Shown here: piece after piece, positions 6,257-14,730 of the stretch
Layout: every line of letters starts with the position of its first letter
How positions within the stretch are numbered: position 1 is the stretch's first letter
NCBI GenBank assembly: GCA_002784145.1
Contig: PFKE01000159.1
Coordinates: 1 to 58,881, forward strand
DNA from: Flavobacteriaceae bacterium CG_4_10_14_3_um_filter_33_47
GTDB lineage: Bacteria; Bacteroidota; Bacteroidia; Flavobacteriales; Flavobacteriaceae
DNA length: 58,881 nt
Direction of reading: 5' to 3'
Translations under genes and position numbers: made by a program
Notes under the pieces: model-generated
The model's database searches: none
What the model was told of the DNA's origin: nothing
The model's input: the letters and a program-made list of their open reading frames with translations, nothing else

Positions 6257-8866
6257 ATGAACTTAAATAATTTTACAATAAAATCGCAAGAAGCCATTCA
6301 GCAAGCGCAACAACTTGCTCAAAGTTTTGGTCATCAACAGATAGAAAATGAACATATTTTAAAAGCTATTTTTGAGGTTGATGAAAACGTGCTTCCATTC
6401 ATTTTAAAAAAATTGAATGTTAATATTAGCATCTTACAACAAGCCCTTGATAAACAACTGGAAAATTTTTCGAAAGTTTCTGGTGGCGAAATCATGTTAT
6501 CTCGAGAAGCTAGTAAAACTTTAAATGAAGCCTCCATTATTGCTAAAAAAATGAAGGATGACTTTGTGTCTATTGAACATTTAATTTTAGCGGTGTTTAA
6601 ATCAAACAGTAAGATAGCACAAATGCTTAAAGACCAAGGAGTCACTGAAAAAGCTTTACAAGCCGCTATAGATGAGATTAGAAAAGGCGAAAAAGTAACG
6701 TCACAAAGCCAGGAAGAAACCTACAATGCACTGAACAAATATGCAAAAAACTTAAATCAGCTTGCAAAAGACAGCAAATTGGATCCTGTCATTGGTAGAG
6801 ATGAAGAGATTAGAAGAATTTTACAAATCTTATCTCGCCGAACCAAAAACAACCCCATCTTAGTTGGAGAACCAGGAACCGGAAAAACAGCCATTGCTGA
6901 AGGATTGGCCCATAGAATTGTGGATGGCGATGTGCCTGAAAATTTAAAAGACAAGCAAATTTTTGCTTTAGATATGGGTGCTTTAATAGCAGGAGCCAAA
7001 TATAAAGGAGAGTTTGAAGAGCGATTAAAAGCCGTCATCAAAGAAGTCACTAATAGTGAAGGAGATATCGTGCTATTTATTGATGAAATACACACATTAG
7101 TAGGTGCTGGCGGCGGACAAGGTGCTATGGATGCTGCCAATATTTTAAAACCTGCTTTAGCAAGAGGTGAACTGAGAGCTATTGGTGCAACGACCTTAGA
7201 TGAATATCAAAAATATTTTGAGAAAGATAAAGCTTTAGAGCGTCGTTTTCAAAAAGTCATGGTTTTTGAACCCGATACAGAAAGTGCCATCTCCATCCTT
7301 AGAGGCATTAAAGAAAAATATGAAACCCATCATAAAGTCCGTATTAAAGATGAAGCTATCATTGGTGCAGTAGAATTATCACAACGATACATTTCCAACA
7401 GGTTTTTACCAGATAAAGCTATTGACCTTATGGACGAAGCGGCTTCAAAATTGCGTATGGAAATCAATTCTAAACCAGAAGAATTAGATGTTTTGGATAG
7501 AAAAGTTATGCAATTAGAAATTGAAATTGAAGCTATAAAAAGAGAAAAAGACGAGGTTAAGTTAAAAGCATTGAGTTCTGAATTGGCCAATGTAAAAGAA
7601 GATAGAAACGAGGTTTTTGCTAAATGGAAAAGCGAAAAAGAAGTGGTTGACAGCATTCAAACCACAAAGCTCAACATTGAAAATTACAAATTAGAAGCTG
7701 AACGTGCCGAACGTGATGGCGATTATGGTAAAGTGGCTGAACTTCGCTATGGAAAAATTAAAGAAGCCCAGGAACAATTAGAAAAGCTTCAAAAAACATT
7801 GTTAGAAAATCAATCAGGTAGTTCTCTTATAAAAGAAGAAGTTACCTATGATGATATTGCTGAAGTGGTGGCAAAATGGACAGGCATCCCTGTGGTTAAA
7901 ATGCTTCAAAGCGAACGTGAAAAACTTTTAAAATTAGAAGATGAATTGCACAAACGCGTTGTTGGACAAGAAGAAGCCATCATCGCCGTGAGTGATGCTG
8001 TAAGACGAAGCAGAGCAGGTTTGCAAAACCCACAAAAACCAATAGGAACCTTTTTGTTTTTAGGGACAACAGGTGTTGGGAAAACAGAATTAGCCAAAGC
8101 ATTGGCTGAATATCTCTTTGACGATGATAATGCCATGACCAGAATTGACATGAGTGAATATCAAGAACGTCATGCGGTTAGTCGATTAGTAGGTGCGCCT
8201 CCAGGATATGTAGGATATGATGAAGGTGGACAATTAACAGAATCTGTTAGAAGAAAACCGTATTCAGTCATTCTTTTGGATGAGATTGAAAAAGCACATC
8301 CAGATACCTTTAATATTTTACTGCAAGTTTTAGATGAAGGCCGATTAACAGATAACAAAGGCAGAGTAGCCGATTTTAAAAACACCATTATTATCATGAC
8401 TTCAAATTTGGGAAGCCATTTAATTCAAGAGCGATTTGAATCTACAAAAGACATAGATTCTGCCATTGAAGCTGCAAAAGTAGATGTATTAGGATTGTTA
8501 AAACAAACCATAAGACCCGAGTTTTTAAATAGAATTGATGATATCATCATGTTCACGCCTTTATCAAAGGAAAACATTATGGATATTGTAGGGTTACAAA
8601 TTAAAAACATCACTAAAATGATTGCTAAACAAGGTATAACTTTTGACGCAACACCAGAAGCCATCAGCTATTTAGCAACTAAAGGATATAACCCAGAATA
8701 TGGTGCTCGACCCGTAAAACGTGTCATACAAAAAGACGTTTTAAATTCTTTAAGCAAAGAAATTTTATCTGGAAAAGTAACCACAGACAGCATTATCCTT
8801 TTAGATGCTTTTAACGATAAACTGGTGTTTAGGAATCAAGGTGATTTAATTTCAAATGAGATTTAA
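6257..8866 (+). CDS. clpB: ClpB disaggregase chaperone
   Basis: ClpB rescues aggregated proteins together with DnaK in the cytoplasm using ATP. The start at 6257 (MNLNNFTIKSQEAI) gives 869 residues, the usual size; a frame from 6233 only adds non-conserved residues. In order: Clp N-domain (about 1-150), first AAA+ domain with Walker A GEPGTGKT (near 202), a charged coiled-coil middle domain (about 400-525), second AAA+ domain with GTTGVGKT (near 602), and the ClpB C-terminal domain. The middle domain and the absence of a tripeptide for ClpP docking favour ClpB over ClpC. It is monocistronic; a nested hairpin lies at 8933-8988. Confidence 0.97.
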   Translation: MNLNNFTIKSQEAIQQAQQLAQSFGHQQIENEHILKAIFEVDENVLPFILKKLNVNISILQQALDKQLENFSKVSGGEIMLSREASKTLNEASIIAKKMKDDFVSIEHLILAVFKSNSKIAQMLKDQGVTEKALQAAIDEIRKGEKVTSQSQEETYNALNKYAKNLNQLAKDSKLDPVIGRDEEIRRILQILSRRTKNNPILVGEPGTGKTAIAEGLAHRIVDGDVPENLKDKQIFALDMGALIAGAKYKGEFEERLKAVIKEVTNSEGDIVLFIDEIHTLVGAGGGQGAMDAANILKPALARGELRAIGATTLDEYQKYFEKDKALERRFQKVMVFEPDTESAISILRGIKEKYETHHKVRIKDEAIIGAVELSQRYISNRFLPDKAIDLMDEAASKLRMEINSKPEELDVLDRKVMQLEIEIEAIKREKDEVKLKALSSELANVKEDRNEVFAKWKSEKEVVDSIQTTKLNIENYKLEAERAERDGDYGKVAELRYGKIKEAQEQLEKLQKTLLENQSGSSLIKEEVTYDDIAEVVAKWTGIPVVKMLQSEREKLLKLEDELHKRVVGQEEAIIAVSDAVRRSRAGLQNPQKPIGTFLFLGTTGVGKTELAKALAEYLFDDDNAMTRIDMSEYQERHAVSRLVGAPPGYVGYDEGGQLTESVRRKPYSVILLDEIEKAHPDTFNILLQVLDEGRLTDNKGRVADFKNTIIIMTSNLGSHLIQERFESTKDIDSAIEAAKVDVLGLLKQTIRPEFLNRIDDIIMFTPLSKENIMDIVGLQIKNITKMIAKQGITFDATPEAISYLATKGYNPEYGARPVKRVIQKDVLNSLSKEILSGKVTTDSIILLDAFNDKLVFRNQGDLISNEI

Positions 8867-8932
8867 TGCAAAAAAATTATTTATTTGTAACAAAGGATAA
8901 ATAAAACAGTCTTATTATTGGTTGGTTAGTTT

Positions 8933-8988
8933 AAAAGCAATGTAAATCAATTCTATAGAAAAAAATATAGACGATGCGCATTGCTTTT
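8933..8988 (+). repeat. Nested hairpin downstream of clpB
   Basis: A perfect 10-bp outer stem (AAAAGCAATG at 8933-8942 with CATTGCTTTT at 8979-8988) encloses a 36-nt loop that contains an inner stem (CTATA 8953-8957 with TATAG 8966-8970). It could terminate clpB or act as a protein-binding site; the short T-tract after it makes termination plausible but not certain. Confidence 0.45.
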
Positions 8989-9067
8989 TCTGTTAAATTT
9001 TCTCTTAAAAATCATTTTTAAAACAATAAAAAATCATTTTTTTCATTTACTATATAGATTAATTTAG

Positions 9068-9075
9068 TAAATTTG
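9068..9075 (+). promoter_or_regulatory. -7 box upstream of the deoC paralogue
   Basis: TAAATTTG matches the Bacteroidota consensus, about 100 bp before the ATG at 9174. No TTTG is visible at -33; the leader would be unusually long. Confidence 0.4.
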
Positions 9076-9173
9076 TTTTGTCGATTAAATAACCCCTTTC
9101 ATCGAAGATTTAAATCAACATTTCCCTCTCCAAATTTATTTTAAAACACATTAACAAAAAAAACCTACTTATA

Positions 9174-9836
9174 ATGGACATCAATGCTTTCATAGATTAT
9201 ACTCTCTTAAATTCAACCGCTACAGAACGTGATATCGTTAATTTATGCCACAAGGCATTAAACAATAATTATTACGCTGTCTGCATTAACAGCTGTTATG
9301 TACCTCTGGCAAAACAATTGCTAAACAAAACGCCTGTTAAAATTTGTAGCGTCGTTGGGTTTCCGTTAGGAGCTATGTCCACAAAAGCAAAAGCCTTTGA
9401 GGCTCAAAAAGCTATTGAAAATGGTGCTGATGAAATTGAAATGGTTATTAATTTAGGTTTACTTAAAAGTAAAAACTACATAGGCCTTTTAAAAGATATT
9501 TATGATGTTAAAATGGCCATCAATCACAAACCACTAAAAGTGATTATTGAAATAGGCGAACTTTCTAAAAATGAAATTATAAAAGCCTGTGAAATTTGTT
9601 TGGATGCCAATGCAAACTATATAAAAACTTCCACTGGGTTTGCCCATGGAGGTGCCACATTTACAGCCATAAAAATCATAAAGAAAACCGTAAAAGATGA
9701 TATAAAAATAGTGGCCTCTGGTGGCATTAACGATTTTGAAACGGCTGCTAAGTATATCCAATTAGGAGTTCACAGAATTGGAGCGACTCAAGAATTAAAA
9801 GCAACCAAACCGTCCTTGGTAAAAGAAATTTTATAA
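9174..9836 (+). CDS. DeoC-like protein with degraded active site
   Basis: The fold and 220-residue length are those of deoxyribose-phosphate aldolase, and the protein aligns end to end with the second copy at 10772. The Schiff-base lysine motif YIKTSTGF is kept (Lys151). Other catalytic positions are changed compared with the second copy: the Asp of DEIDMV is Glu89, the second catalytic Lys (KIKASGG) is Val180, the phosphate-binding GTSSG is GATQE, and IDHTLLK is IDYTLLN. It may have another substrate or have lost aldolase activity. The frame is intact with no stop, so it is probably expressed and under selection. Confidence 0.85.
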   Translation: MDINAFIDYTLLNSTATERDIVNLCHKALNNNYYAVCINSCYVPLAKQLLNKTPVKICSVVGFPLGAMSTKAKAFEAQKAIENGADEIEMVINLGLLKSKNYIGLLKDIYDVKMAINHKPLKVIIEIGELSKNEIIKACEICLDANANYIKTSTGFAHGGATFTAIKIIKKTVKDDIKIVASGGINDFETAAKYIQLGVHRIGATQELKATKPSLVKEIL

Positions 9837-9846
9837 TCTATTCCTT

Positions 9847-9885
9847 AAAAAAAACAGTACCAAAAAAACAATTTTGATACTGTTT
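9847..9885 (-). terminator. Terminator of the OmpW-type gene
   Basis: An 8-bp stem (AAACAGTA 9852-9859 with TACTGTTT 9878-9885) with a further 5-bp inner stem is followed, on the minus strand, by a run of T. It fits the minus-strand porin gene better than the plus-strand deoC-like gene, whose reading direction lacks a T-run. Confidence 0.65.
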
Positions 9886-9943
9886 AAAATCATTATTTTA
9901 ATGGATAAATCCGTATCGATTTTTTAAATGATACTTAAATTTA

Positions 9944-10597
9944 TCAAAACTTCATTCCAAATCCAACGCCTAGAATTAAAGGATTAATATCCACATCTGC
10001 ATCTACGGTAGCACCAAGTGCTGTTGTAGCATTCACAGTAGCCGTGGTATTCAATAACAGGTATTTAGCATCTACGTTGATAAACCATTTATCGTTTAAA
10101 AAGTAGTCAAACCCTAGCTGAAAATCAATTCCTAAACTATTATCATAATCAACCTTATCTGCAACAGGGCCTTCATCTGCATTGTAAAAAATAGTATAAT
10201 TTACCCCTGCGCCTACATAAGGTCGTAAAACTTCACCATTAAAATGATACTGTAAGGTTAAGGTTGGCGGCAATAACCAAACATCTCCAAGGTTAATATC
10301 GCCAGCACTGGTAGAAACAGCTTTAACATCATGGTTTGTAGTTGCTAAAATCAATTCAGCAGCGATGTTTTTAGTAAAAAAATAAGTAAAATCAAGTTCA
10401 GGTACATAAGCAGTGGAGATTTGAACATCGCCTCCAATGGCTTGAATACTTGCAGATTCATTTGGTATAACTGCCAAACCTCTTAATCGAACTTGCCATT
10501 TACTGAAATCCTGATTAGATTTAGGCTCACTTTCTTGAGCATTAACAAAACCAAACGTTAAACATAGCATTAAAGCAGTAAAAATTGTTTTTCTCAT
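9944..10597 (-). CDS. OmpW-family outer membrane protein
   Basis: The start at 10597 opens with a signal peptide (MRKTIFTALMLCLTFGFVNAQE, cleavage near residue 21-22); the upstream ATG at 10624 would spoil it. The 217-residue protein shows alternating-hydrophobicity strands, the YVGAGVNYTIFYN segment typical of OmpW proteins, and a C-terminal phenylalanine (GVGFGMKF) for outer-membrane insertion. OmpW proteins are eight-stranded barrels that pass small hydrophobic molecules. It is transcribed against the two deoC genes that flank it, so a role with nucleoside salvage is not implied. Confidence 0.9.
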   Translation of the reverse strand: MRKTIFTALMLCLTFGFVNAQESEPKSNQDFSKWQVRLRGLAVIPNESASIQAIGGDVQISTAYVPELDFTYFFTKNIAAELILATTNHDVKAVSTSAGDINLGDVWLLPPTLTLQYHFNGEVLRPYVGAGVNYTIFYNADEGPVADKVDYDNSLGIDFQLGFDYFLNDKWFINVDAKYLLLNTTATVNATTALGATVDADVDINPLILGVGFGMKF

Positions 10598-10771
10598 TTT
10601 ATAATTTTTTAAAATTTGTTGCAACCATATTTTTTAATTTTTCTTAAAAACCTAACAAAAGTCATGTAATAAGTAAAATTATTTTTGCATACTATGCTCC
10701 TTAAATTATGTCTTCAAAACTGTTTATATTCAAATAAAATAATCTTAACTTTAACCTATTAAATAATCCAA

Positions 10772-11437
10772 ATGAAATCTTTAAATAAATTTATTGACCA
10801 CACGCTTTTAAAAGCTACGGCAACCCAAAAAGACATTATTACCCTTTGCAAAGAAGCCATAAGACATGATTTTTTTTCTGTTTGTATTAATAGTTGTTAT
10901 GTAAGTTTGGCCAAAGAACAATTAAAAAATACCCCAGTTAAAATTTGTAGTGTTATAGGTTTTCCATTAGGAACCATGTCTACACAGTCTAAGGTTTGTG
11001 AAACCGAAAAAGCCATACAAGATGGCGCTGATGAAATTGATATGGTTATGAATGTTGGGTTTTTAAAAAACAAAGACTATGATGCTGTTTTAAAGGATAT
11101 TGAAGCGGTTAAACACATCATGCCCAACCAAACCCTTAAAGTTATTTTAGAAACCTGTTATCTTGAACCTGATGAGATTTTAAAAGCTAGTGAACTTGCT
11201 ATTGATGGAGGTGCTGACTATATAAAAACTTCCACTGGTTTTGGAACAAGAGGTGCTTCTTTTGAGGATATTAAACTCATGAAGCAAGTGGCAAAAGAAA
11301 CCACAAAAATAAAAGCTTCCGGTGGCATAAAAGATGCAGAAACAGCTCTTAAATATATTAATCTTGGTGTGCAAAGACTGGGAACTTCTTCTGGAATTGC
11401 CATTGTTAATGGCGAAACATCCGATTCAAATCACTAA
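10772..11437 (+). CDS. deoC: Deoxyribose-phosphate aldolase
   Basis: DeoC splits 2-deoxyribose 5-phosphate into glyceraldehyde 3-phosphate and acetaldehyde, the final step of deoxynucleoside breakdown. The full catalytic set is present: DEIDMV (Asp90), Schiff-base Lys152 in YIKTSTGF, the second lysine Lys181 in KIKASGG, and the phosphate-binding GTSSG near residues 204-208. Length (221) is normal for the short DeoC type. deoD starts 24 bp downstream in the same direction, so the pair forms a nucleoside-salvage operon. Confidence 0.96.
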   Translation: MKSLNKFIDHTLLKATATQKDIITLCKEAIRHDFFSVCINSCYVSLAKEQLKNTPVKICSVIGFPLGTMSTQSKVCETEKAIQDGADEIDMVMNVGFLKNKDYDAVLKDIEAVKHIMPNQTLKVILETCYLEPDEILKASELAIDGGADYIKTSTGFGTRGASFEDIKLMKQVAKETTKIKASGGIKDAETALKYINLGVQRLGTSSGIAIVNGETSDSNH

Positions 11438-11461
11438 ATCAAAATTAAATTTCCAACAAAA

Positions 11462-12160
11462 ATGAGTGTACATATAGAAGCTGAAAAAGGCGATATTGCA
11501 GAAACTATTTTACTTCCAGGAGATCCTTTAAGAGCTAAATGGATAGCAGAAACTTTTTTAGAAAACCCAGTTTGTTTTAATAAAATAAGAGGCATGCTGG
11601 GATATACTGGAGTCTATCAAGGAAAAAGTGTGTCTGTAATGGGTACAGGCATGGGTGTTCCCAGCATATCCATTTACGCTCATGAACTGATTACAGATTA
11701 TGGGGTTAAAAACCTCATCCGTGTAGGTAGTGCTGGTTCCTATCAAGCACACATTAAAATTAGAGACATTGTTTTGGCTATGGCAGCTTCTTCAAATTCC
11801 GGAATCAACGAACTAAGGTTTGGTGGCGCCGACTTTGCTCCTACAGCCAATTTTGAATTGTTTGAAAAAGCAGTGGCTGCTGCAAAATCCAAACAAATAA
11901 CAATCAAAGCGGGTAACATATTTACTTCCGATGAGTTTTATGCAGACGATTTTGAATCTTACAAAAAATGGTCCAAGTTTGGTGTATTATGTGTTGAAAT
12001 GGAAACTGCCGGTTTGTATACCATTGCAGCCAAACACAACGTGTGTGCTTTGAGTATTTTAACCATTTCAGATTCTTTGGTTACAGGTGAGCGCACCAGT
12101 AGTAGCGATAGAGAAACCACCTTTAAAGACATGATTGAAATTGCCTTAGAACTGGCTTGA
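11462..12160 (+). CDS. deoD: Purine-nucleoside phosphorylase, DeoD type
   Basis: DeoD cleaves purine (deoxy)nucleosides with phosphate to give the base and (deoxy)ribose 1-phosphate in the cytoplasm. Family motifs visible in its 232 residues are the phosphate-binding [19 protein letters not shown], the nucleoside-binding VEMETAGLY and the catalytic-Asp region [10 protein letters not shown]. It is the second gene of the deoC-deoD pair; deoxyribose phosphate from its product would pass to DeoC after a phosphopentomutase, which is not in the window. Confidence 0.96.
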   Translation: MSVHIEAEKGDIAETILLPGDPLRAKWIAETFLENPVCFNKIRGMLGYTGVYQGKSVSVMGTGMGVPSISIYAHELITDYGVKNLIRVGSAGSYQAHIKIRDIVLAMAASSNSGINELRFGGADFAPTANFELFEKAVAAAKSKQITIKAGNIFTSDEFYADDFESYKKWSKFGVLCVEMETAGLYTIAAKHNVCALSILTISDSLVTGERTSSSDRETTFKDMIEIALELA

Positions 12161-12246
12161 TTTTTTTTAATTGCATCTTTAAAACATAATACATTAAAAA
12201 GACATAAAAATTAAATTGCTGATGTTCTTTTGTATGTAACCATTAA

Positions 12247-13098
12247 TTATGGTTGTACCCACTTAAAACGAATCGTTTGCCCAGTGAATTTTTGTGAAAG
12301 TACATTCATAGATGATTCTTCTAATTGAAATATTCTAGGGTAACCACCCGTTGTTTGACAATCACGCATTAAAACGATGAGTTTTCCATCGGGGGTTAAT
12401 TGAACAGTTCCCGGCATTACCAAAGAGGTTATTATGGGTTCTAAATGGTTTTCAAGTGGCTGCTCAAGTTGATAAGCCATTCTGTTATGATGTTTAGAAA
12501 TAGAAAACTCTTTTGAAAACAATGCCTTGATTTGATTTTCTGAAAGTTGATCAAATTCAGGTCCTTTAAAAACACTTATAACTTTAGTATTCAAATAAGA
12601 ATCATTTCGTTTAATGGATGCATGCTTTTTATTAAAAAACGCCGTGTTTTCAGAAATTGACAGCAAATCATTTTTATTTATTTTAAAGTGATTTGTTATC
12701 CCTTGATACATGCTTTTACTTTGGTATATTATTTCAGTTTGGAAACCCCCAAAAACTGCCAAATAACTTCTGAGCCCATCCATATGCTTTCCAAAAGACA
12801 ACATGTCTCCATCTGTAACTCTCACTATTTGATTCATTTTAATGGGCATATTATTTAAACAAGGAGATAAATTAGCGCCAGAAATGCAGAAAGTTGTATG
12901 ACAATGAAATTTAAGTTTAGGTCCAGTCATAGTGATTTCCATAACGGCTTCCTTCACCTCATTGCCCAATAAACTATTGGCAAATGTTGCTGCATAGGTA
13001 TCCATAACCCCAGAAACAGGAACTCCATATTGTTGATAACCAAAGCGTCCTAAATCTTGAATGGAATCGTAAAATCCTTCTTTAAGAACCTCAACCAT
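12247..13098 (-). CDS. pxpC: 5-Oxoprolinase subunit PxpC
   Basis: PxpC is the biotin-independent carboxyltransferase-domain-like (KipA/AHS2) subunit of the ATP-dependent PxpABC 5-oxoprolinase, which opens 5-oxoproline to glutamate. The N-terminal GFYDSIQDLGRFGYQQYGVP is the family signature, and LIVLMRDCQTTGGYPRI near the C-terminus is also typical. Its 283 residues are standard. Its start overlaps the end of pxpB by 8 bp, indicating translational coupling, and it is last in the operon. Confidence 0.94.
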   Translation of the reverse strand: MVEVLKEGFYDSIQDLGRFGYQQYGVPVSGVMDTYAATFANSLLGNEVKEAVMEITMTGPKLKFHCHTTFCISGANLSPCLNNMPIKMNQIVRVTDGDMLSFGKHMDGLRSYLAVFGGFQTEIIYQSKSMYQGITNHFKINKNDLLSISENTAFFNKKHASIKRNDSYLNTKVISVFKGPEFDQLSENQIKALFSKEFSISKHHNRMAYQLEQPLENHLEPIITSLVMPGTVQLTPDGKLIVLMRDCQTTGGYPRIFQLEESSMNVLSQKFTGQTIRFKWVQP

Positions 13099-13822
13099 CC
13101 ATCGCCTCGCTTTCTATATTATAAACACCAGCTTCAACTGAAATTTTGATATTTTGATGCTCTTTAAATGATACTGGAACAAAAACTATCTTGTCTCCAG
13201 AATTTGCAAAACAAGGAATCTTCTTCGTGACATCAAAAAAGGAAATTGGAGAGTTGCCAATAATATGCCATCCACCAGGACTTTCATTAGGATAAATACC
13301 TGCTTGATTTCCACCAATGGCTACAGAACCTTTTTCAACATTTAACCTTGGCGTAGATTTTCTAGGCACATAAAGCGATTGAACTAGACCACCCAAGTAT
13401 AAAAAACCTGGTAAAAACCCGATAAAATAAACGGTATAAATACCATTAGAATGAAGCTTAATAATGTCACTTTTTGATAAACCGATAGAATTTGAAATAT
13501 CCTTCAAATCAATCCCAAAAGAATCGTCATAACATACCGGTATTTTCCACAAAACTGACAAGCTGTCATTATGAAATCTGGATGAATTATAGATACTTTT
13601 TAATAAATCAACTTCATTTTCAAAATTCCTACAAACCGTATTATAACTTATTAATAACGAGTTATATGCTGTTTTCAATTCAACAATAGATTTAATCTTT
13701 TTTTCTGAAATAGCTCGTTTAAAATGAATGATGTCCTCTAAAATAGTTTCACTAATTATGGAAGGCCATTCTATTAAAATAGACCGATTGCCGTAAGGTT
13801 TAAAGGTTAGTTGAAAACTCAT
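13091..13822 (-). CDS. pxpB: 5-Oxoprolinase subunit PxpB
   Basis: This is the KipI/AHS1-type partner of PxpC. The segment GFLPGFLYLGG followed by VPRKSTPRLNVEKGSVAIGGNQ in two parts is the conserved core, and the GGWHIIGNSP motif follows. The 243-residue length is usual. It starts 3 bp after pxpA and overlaps pxpC. In Bacillus the homologous pair was first described as a kinase inhibitor, but with pxpA adjacent the 5-oxoprolinase role is far more likely. Confidence 0.93.
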   Translation of the reverse strand: MSFQLTFKPYGNRSILIEWPSIISETILEDIIHFKRAISEKKIKSIVELKTAYNSLLISYNTVCRNFENEVDLLKSIYNSSRFHNDSLSVLWKIPVCYDDSFGIDLKDISNSIGLSKSDIIKLHSNGIYTVYFIGFLPGFLYLGGLVQSLYVPRKSTPRLNVEKGSVAIGGNQAGIYPNESPGGWHIIGNSPISFFDVTKKIPCFANSGDKIVFVPVSFKEHQNIKISVEAGVYNIESEAMDG

Positions 13823-13825
13823 TTT

Positions 13826-14569
13826 CTAGCGTATTTGAATACCTTTTTTAGCGAGTCTAGCTTTTAAATCTTTTATTAAAACTACAGCATTTGGATGATC
13901 GCCATGAATACAAAAAGTGTCAGCCATCATAACTATCTCCTTACCTGAAATGGTTCTAACTTTTTTAAAAACTATCATTCTATACACATGTTCAAACACT
14001 TGAATAGAATTGTTAATGAGTGCATTATTTTTAGTTCTTGAAACTAAAGCCCCATCCGCATTATAATTTCTGTCTGCAAAAGCTTCACGCATAATTGGTA
14101 TATTATTTTTAATTGCCAACGTTTCAATTACAGAATTATACGGCACATATAGCTTAATGGGTAATATAAAACTTTTCATGACTTCGATAATAACCTCTGC
14201 AATTTTAGTATCAACAGCAGCGAGATTATATAAAGCGCCATGAAGTTTTATATGGTTCAATCTGGCTTGCTCCTCTTTTAAAACAATCACTAAAGCTTCT
14301 ATCTGCTCTTTTATTGAGGTATATAAAGCTGCACAAGTCATCTCTAAGGGCTTACGTCCAAAATTTTCTTTATCAGGAAATGATGGATGAGCACCAATTT
14401 TAACTTGATATAGCTTGGCTAATCTCACAACCTGTCTCATGGTTTCTAAATCGCCTGCATGACCGCCACAAGCAATATTGCAGGATGAAATATAAGGCAT
14501 TAATTGAGACTCGTTATGCATACCTTCTCCAACATCTACATTGATATCAATCCTTGTTTTCTGCACCAT
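13826..14569 (-). CDS. pxpA: 5-Oxoprolinase subunit PxpA (LamB/YcsF)
   Basis: PxpA is the LamB/YcsF-family subunit of 5-oxoprolinase. The N-terminal IDINVDVGEG, SCNIACGGHAGD and KIGAHPSFPD motifs, and the HGALYN and DRNYNADGALV motifs, are all present in 247 residues. It is first of the pxpABC operon on the minus strand. The complex removes 5-oxoproline that forms spontaneously from glutamine or enzymatically from gamma-glutamyl compounds. Confidence 0.95.
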   Translation of the reverse strand: MVQKTRIDINVDVGEGMHNESQLMPYISSCNIACGGHAGDLETMRQVVRLAKLYQVKIGAHPSFPDKENFGRKPLEMTCAALYTSIKEQIEALVIVLKEEQARLNHIKLHGALYNLAAVDTKIAEVIIEVMKSFILPIKLYVPYNSVIETLAIKNNIPIMREAFADRNYNADGALVSRTKNNALINNSIQVFEHVYRMIVFKKVRTISGKEIVMMADTFCIHGDHPNAVVLIKDLKARLAKKGIQIR

Positions 14570-14730
14570 AATAGATTTAGATTAAAATTTTATTTGCAGT
14601 TAGCATTTATAACAGCTAAGAAACTCCAACCATTATAAAGACAAACAAAGCTTAAAACATGGTAAATTTTATAAACCTTTGTAAATAAACCATCTAGTTT
14701 ATTATTATTAAACTAATTATTAAATACATA

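Larger units (their letters stand above)
8867..9173. other. Gene-free region between clpB and the first deoC-like gene
   Basis: No reading frame of note. The region holds a nested inverted repeat (8933-8988) and a candidate -7 box (9068-9075). Confidence 0.55.

Noticed and set aside
9174-11437. deoC-ompW-deoC as one operon
   Set aside because: The ompW-type gene is on the opposite strand with its own terminator, so the three cannot be co-transcribed.
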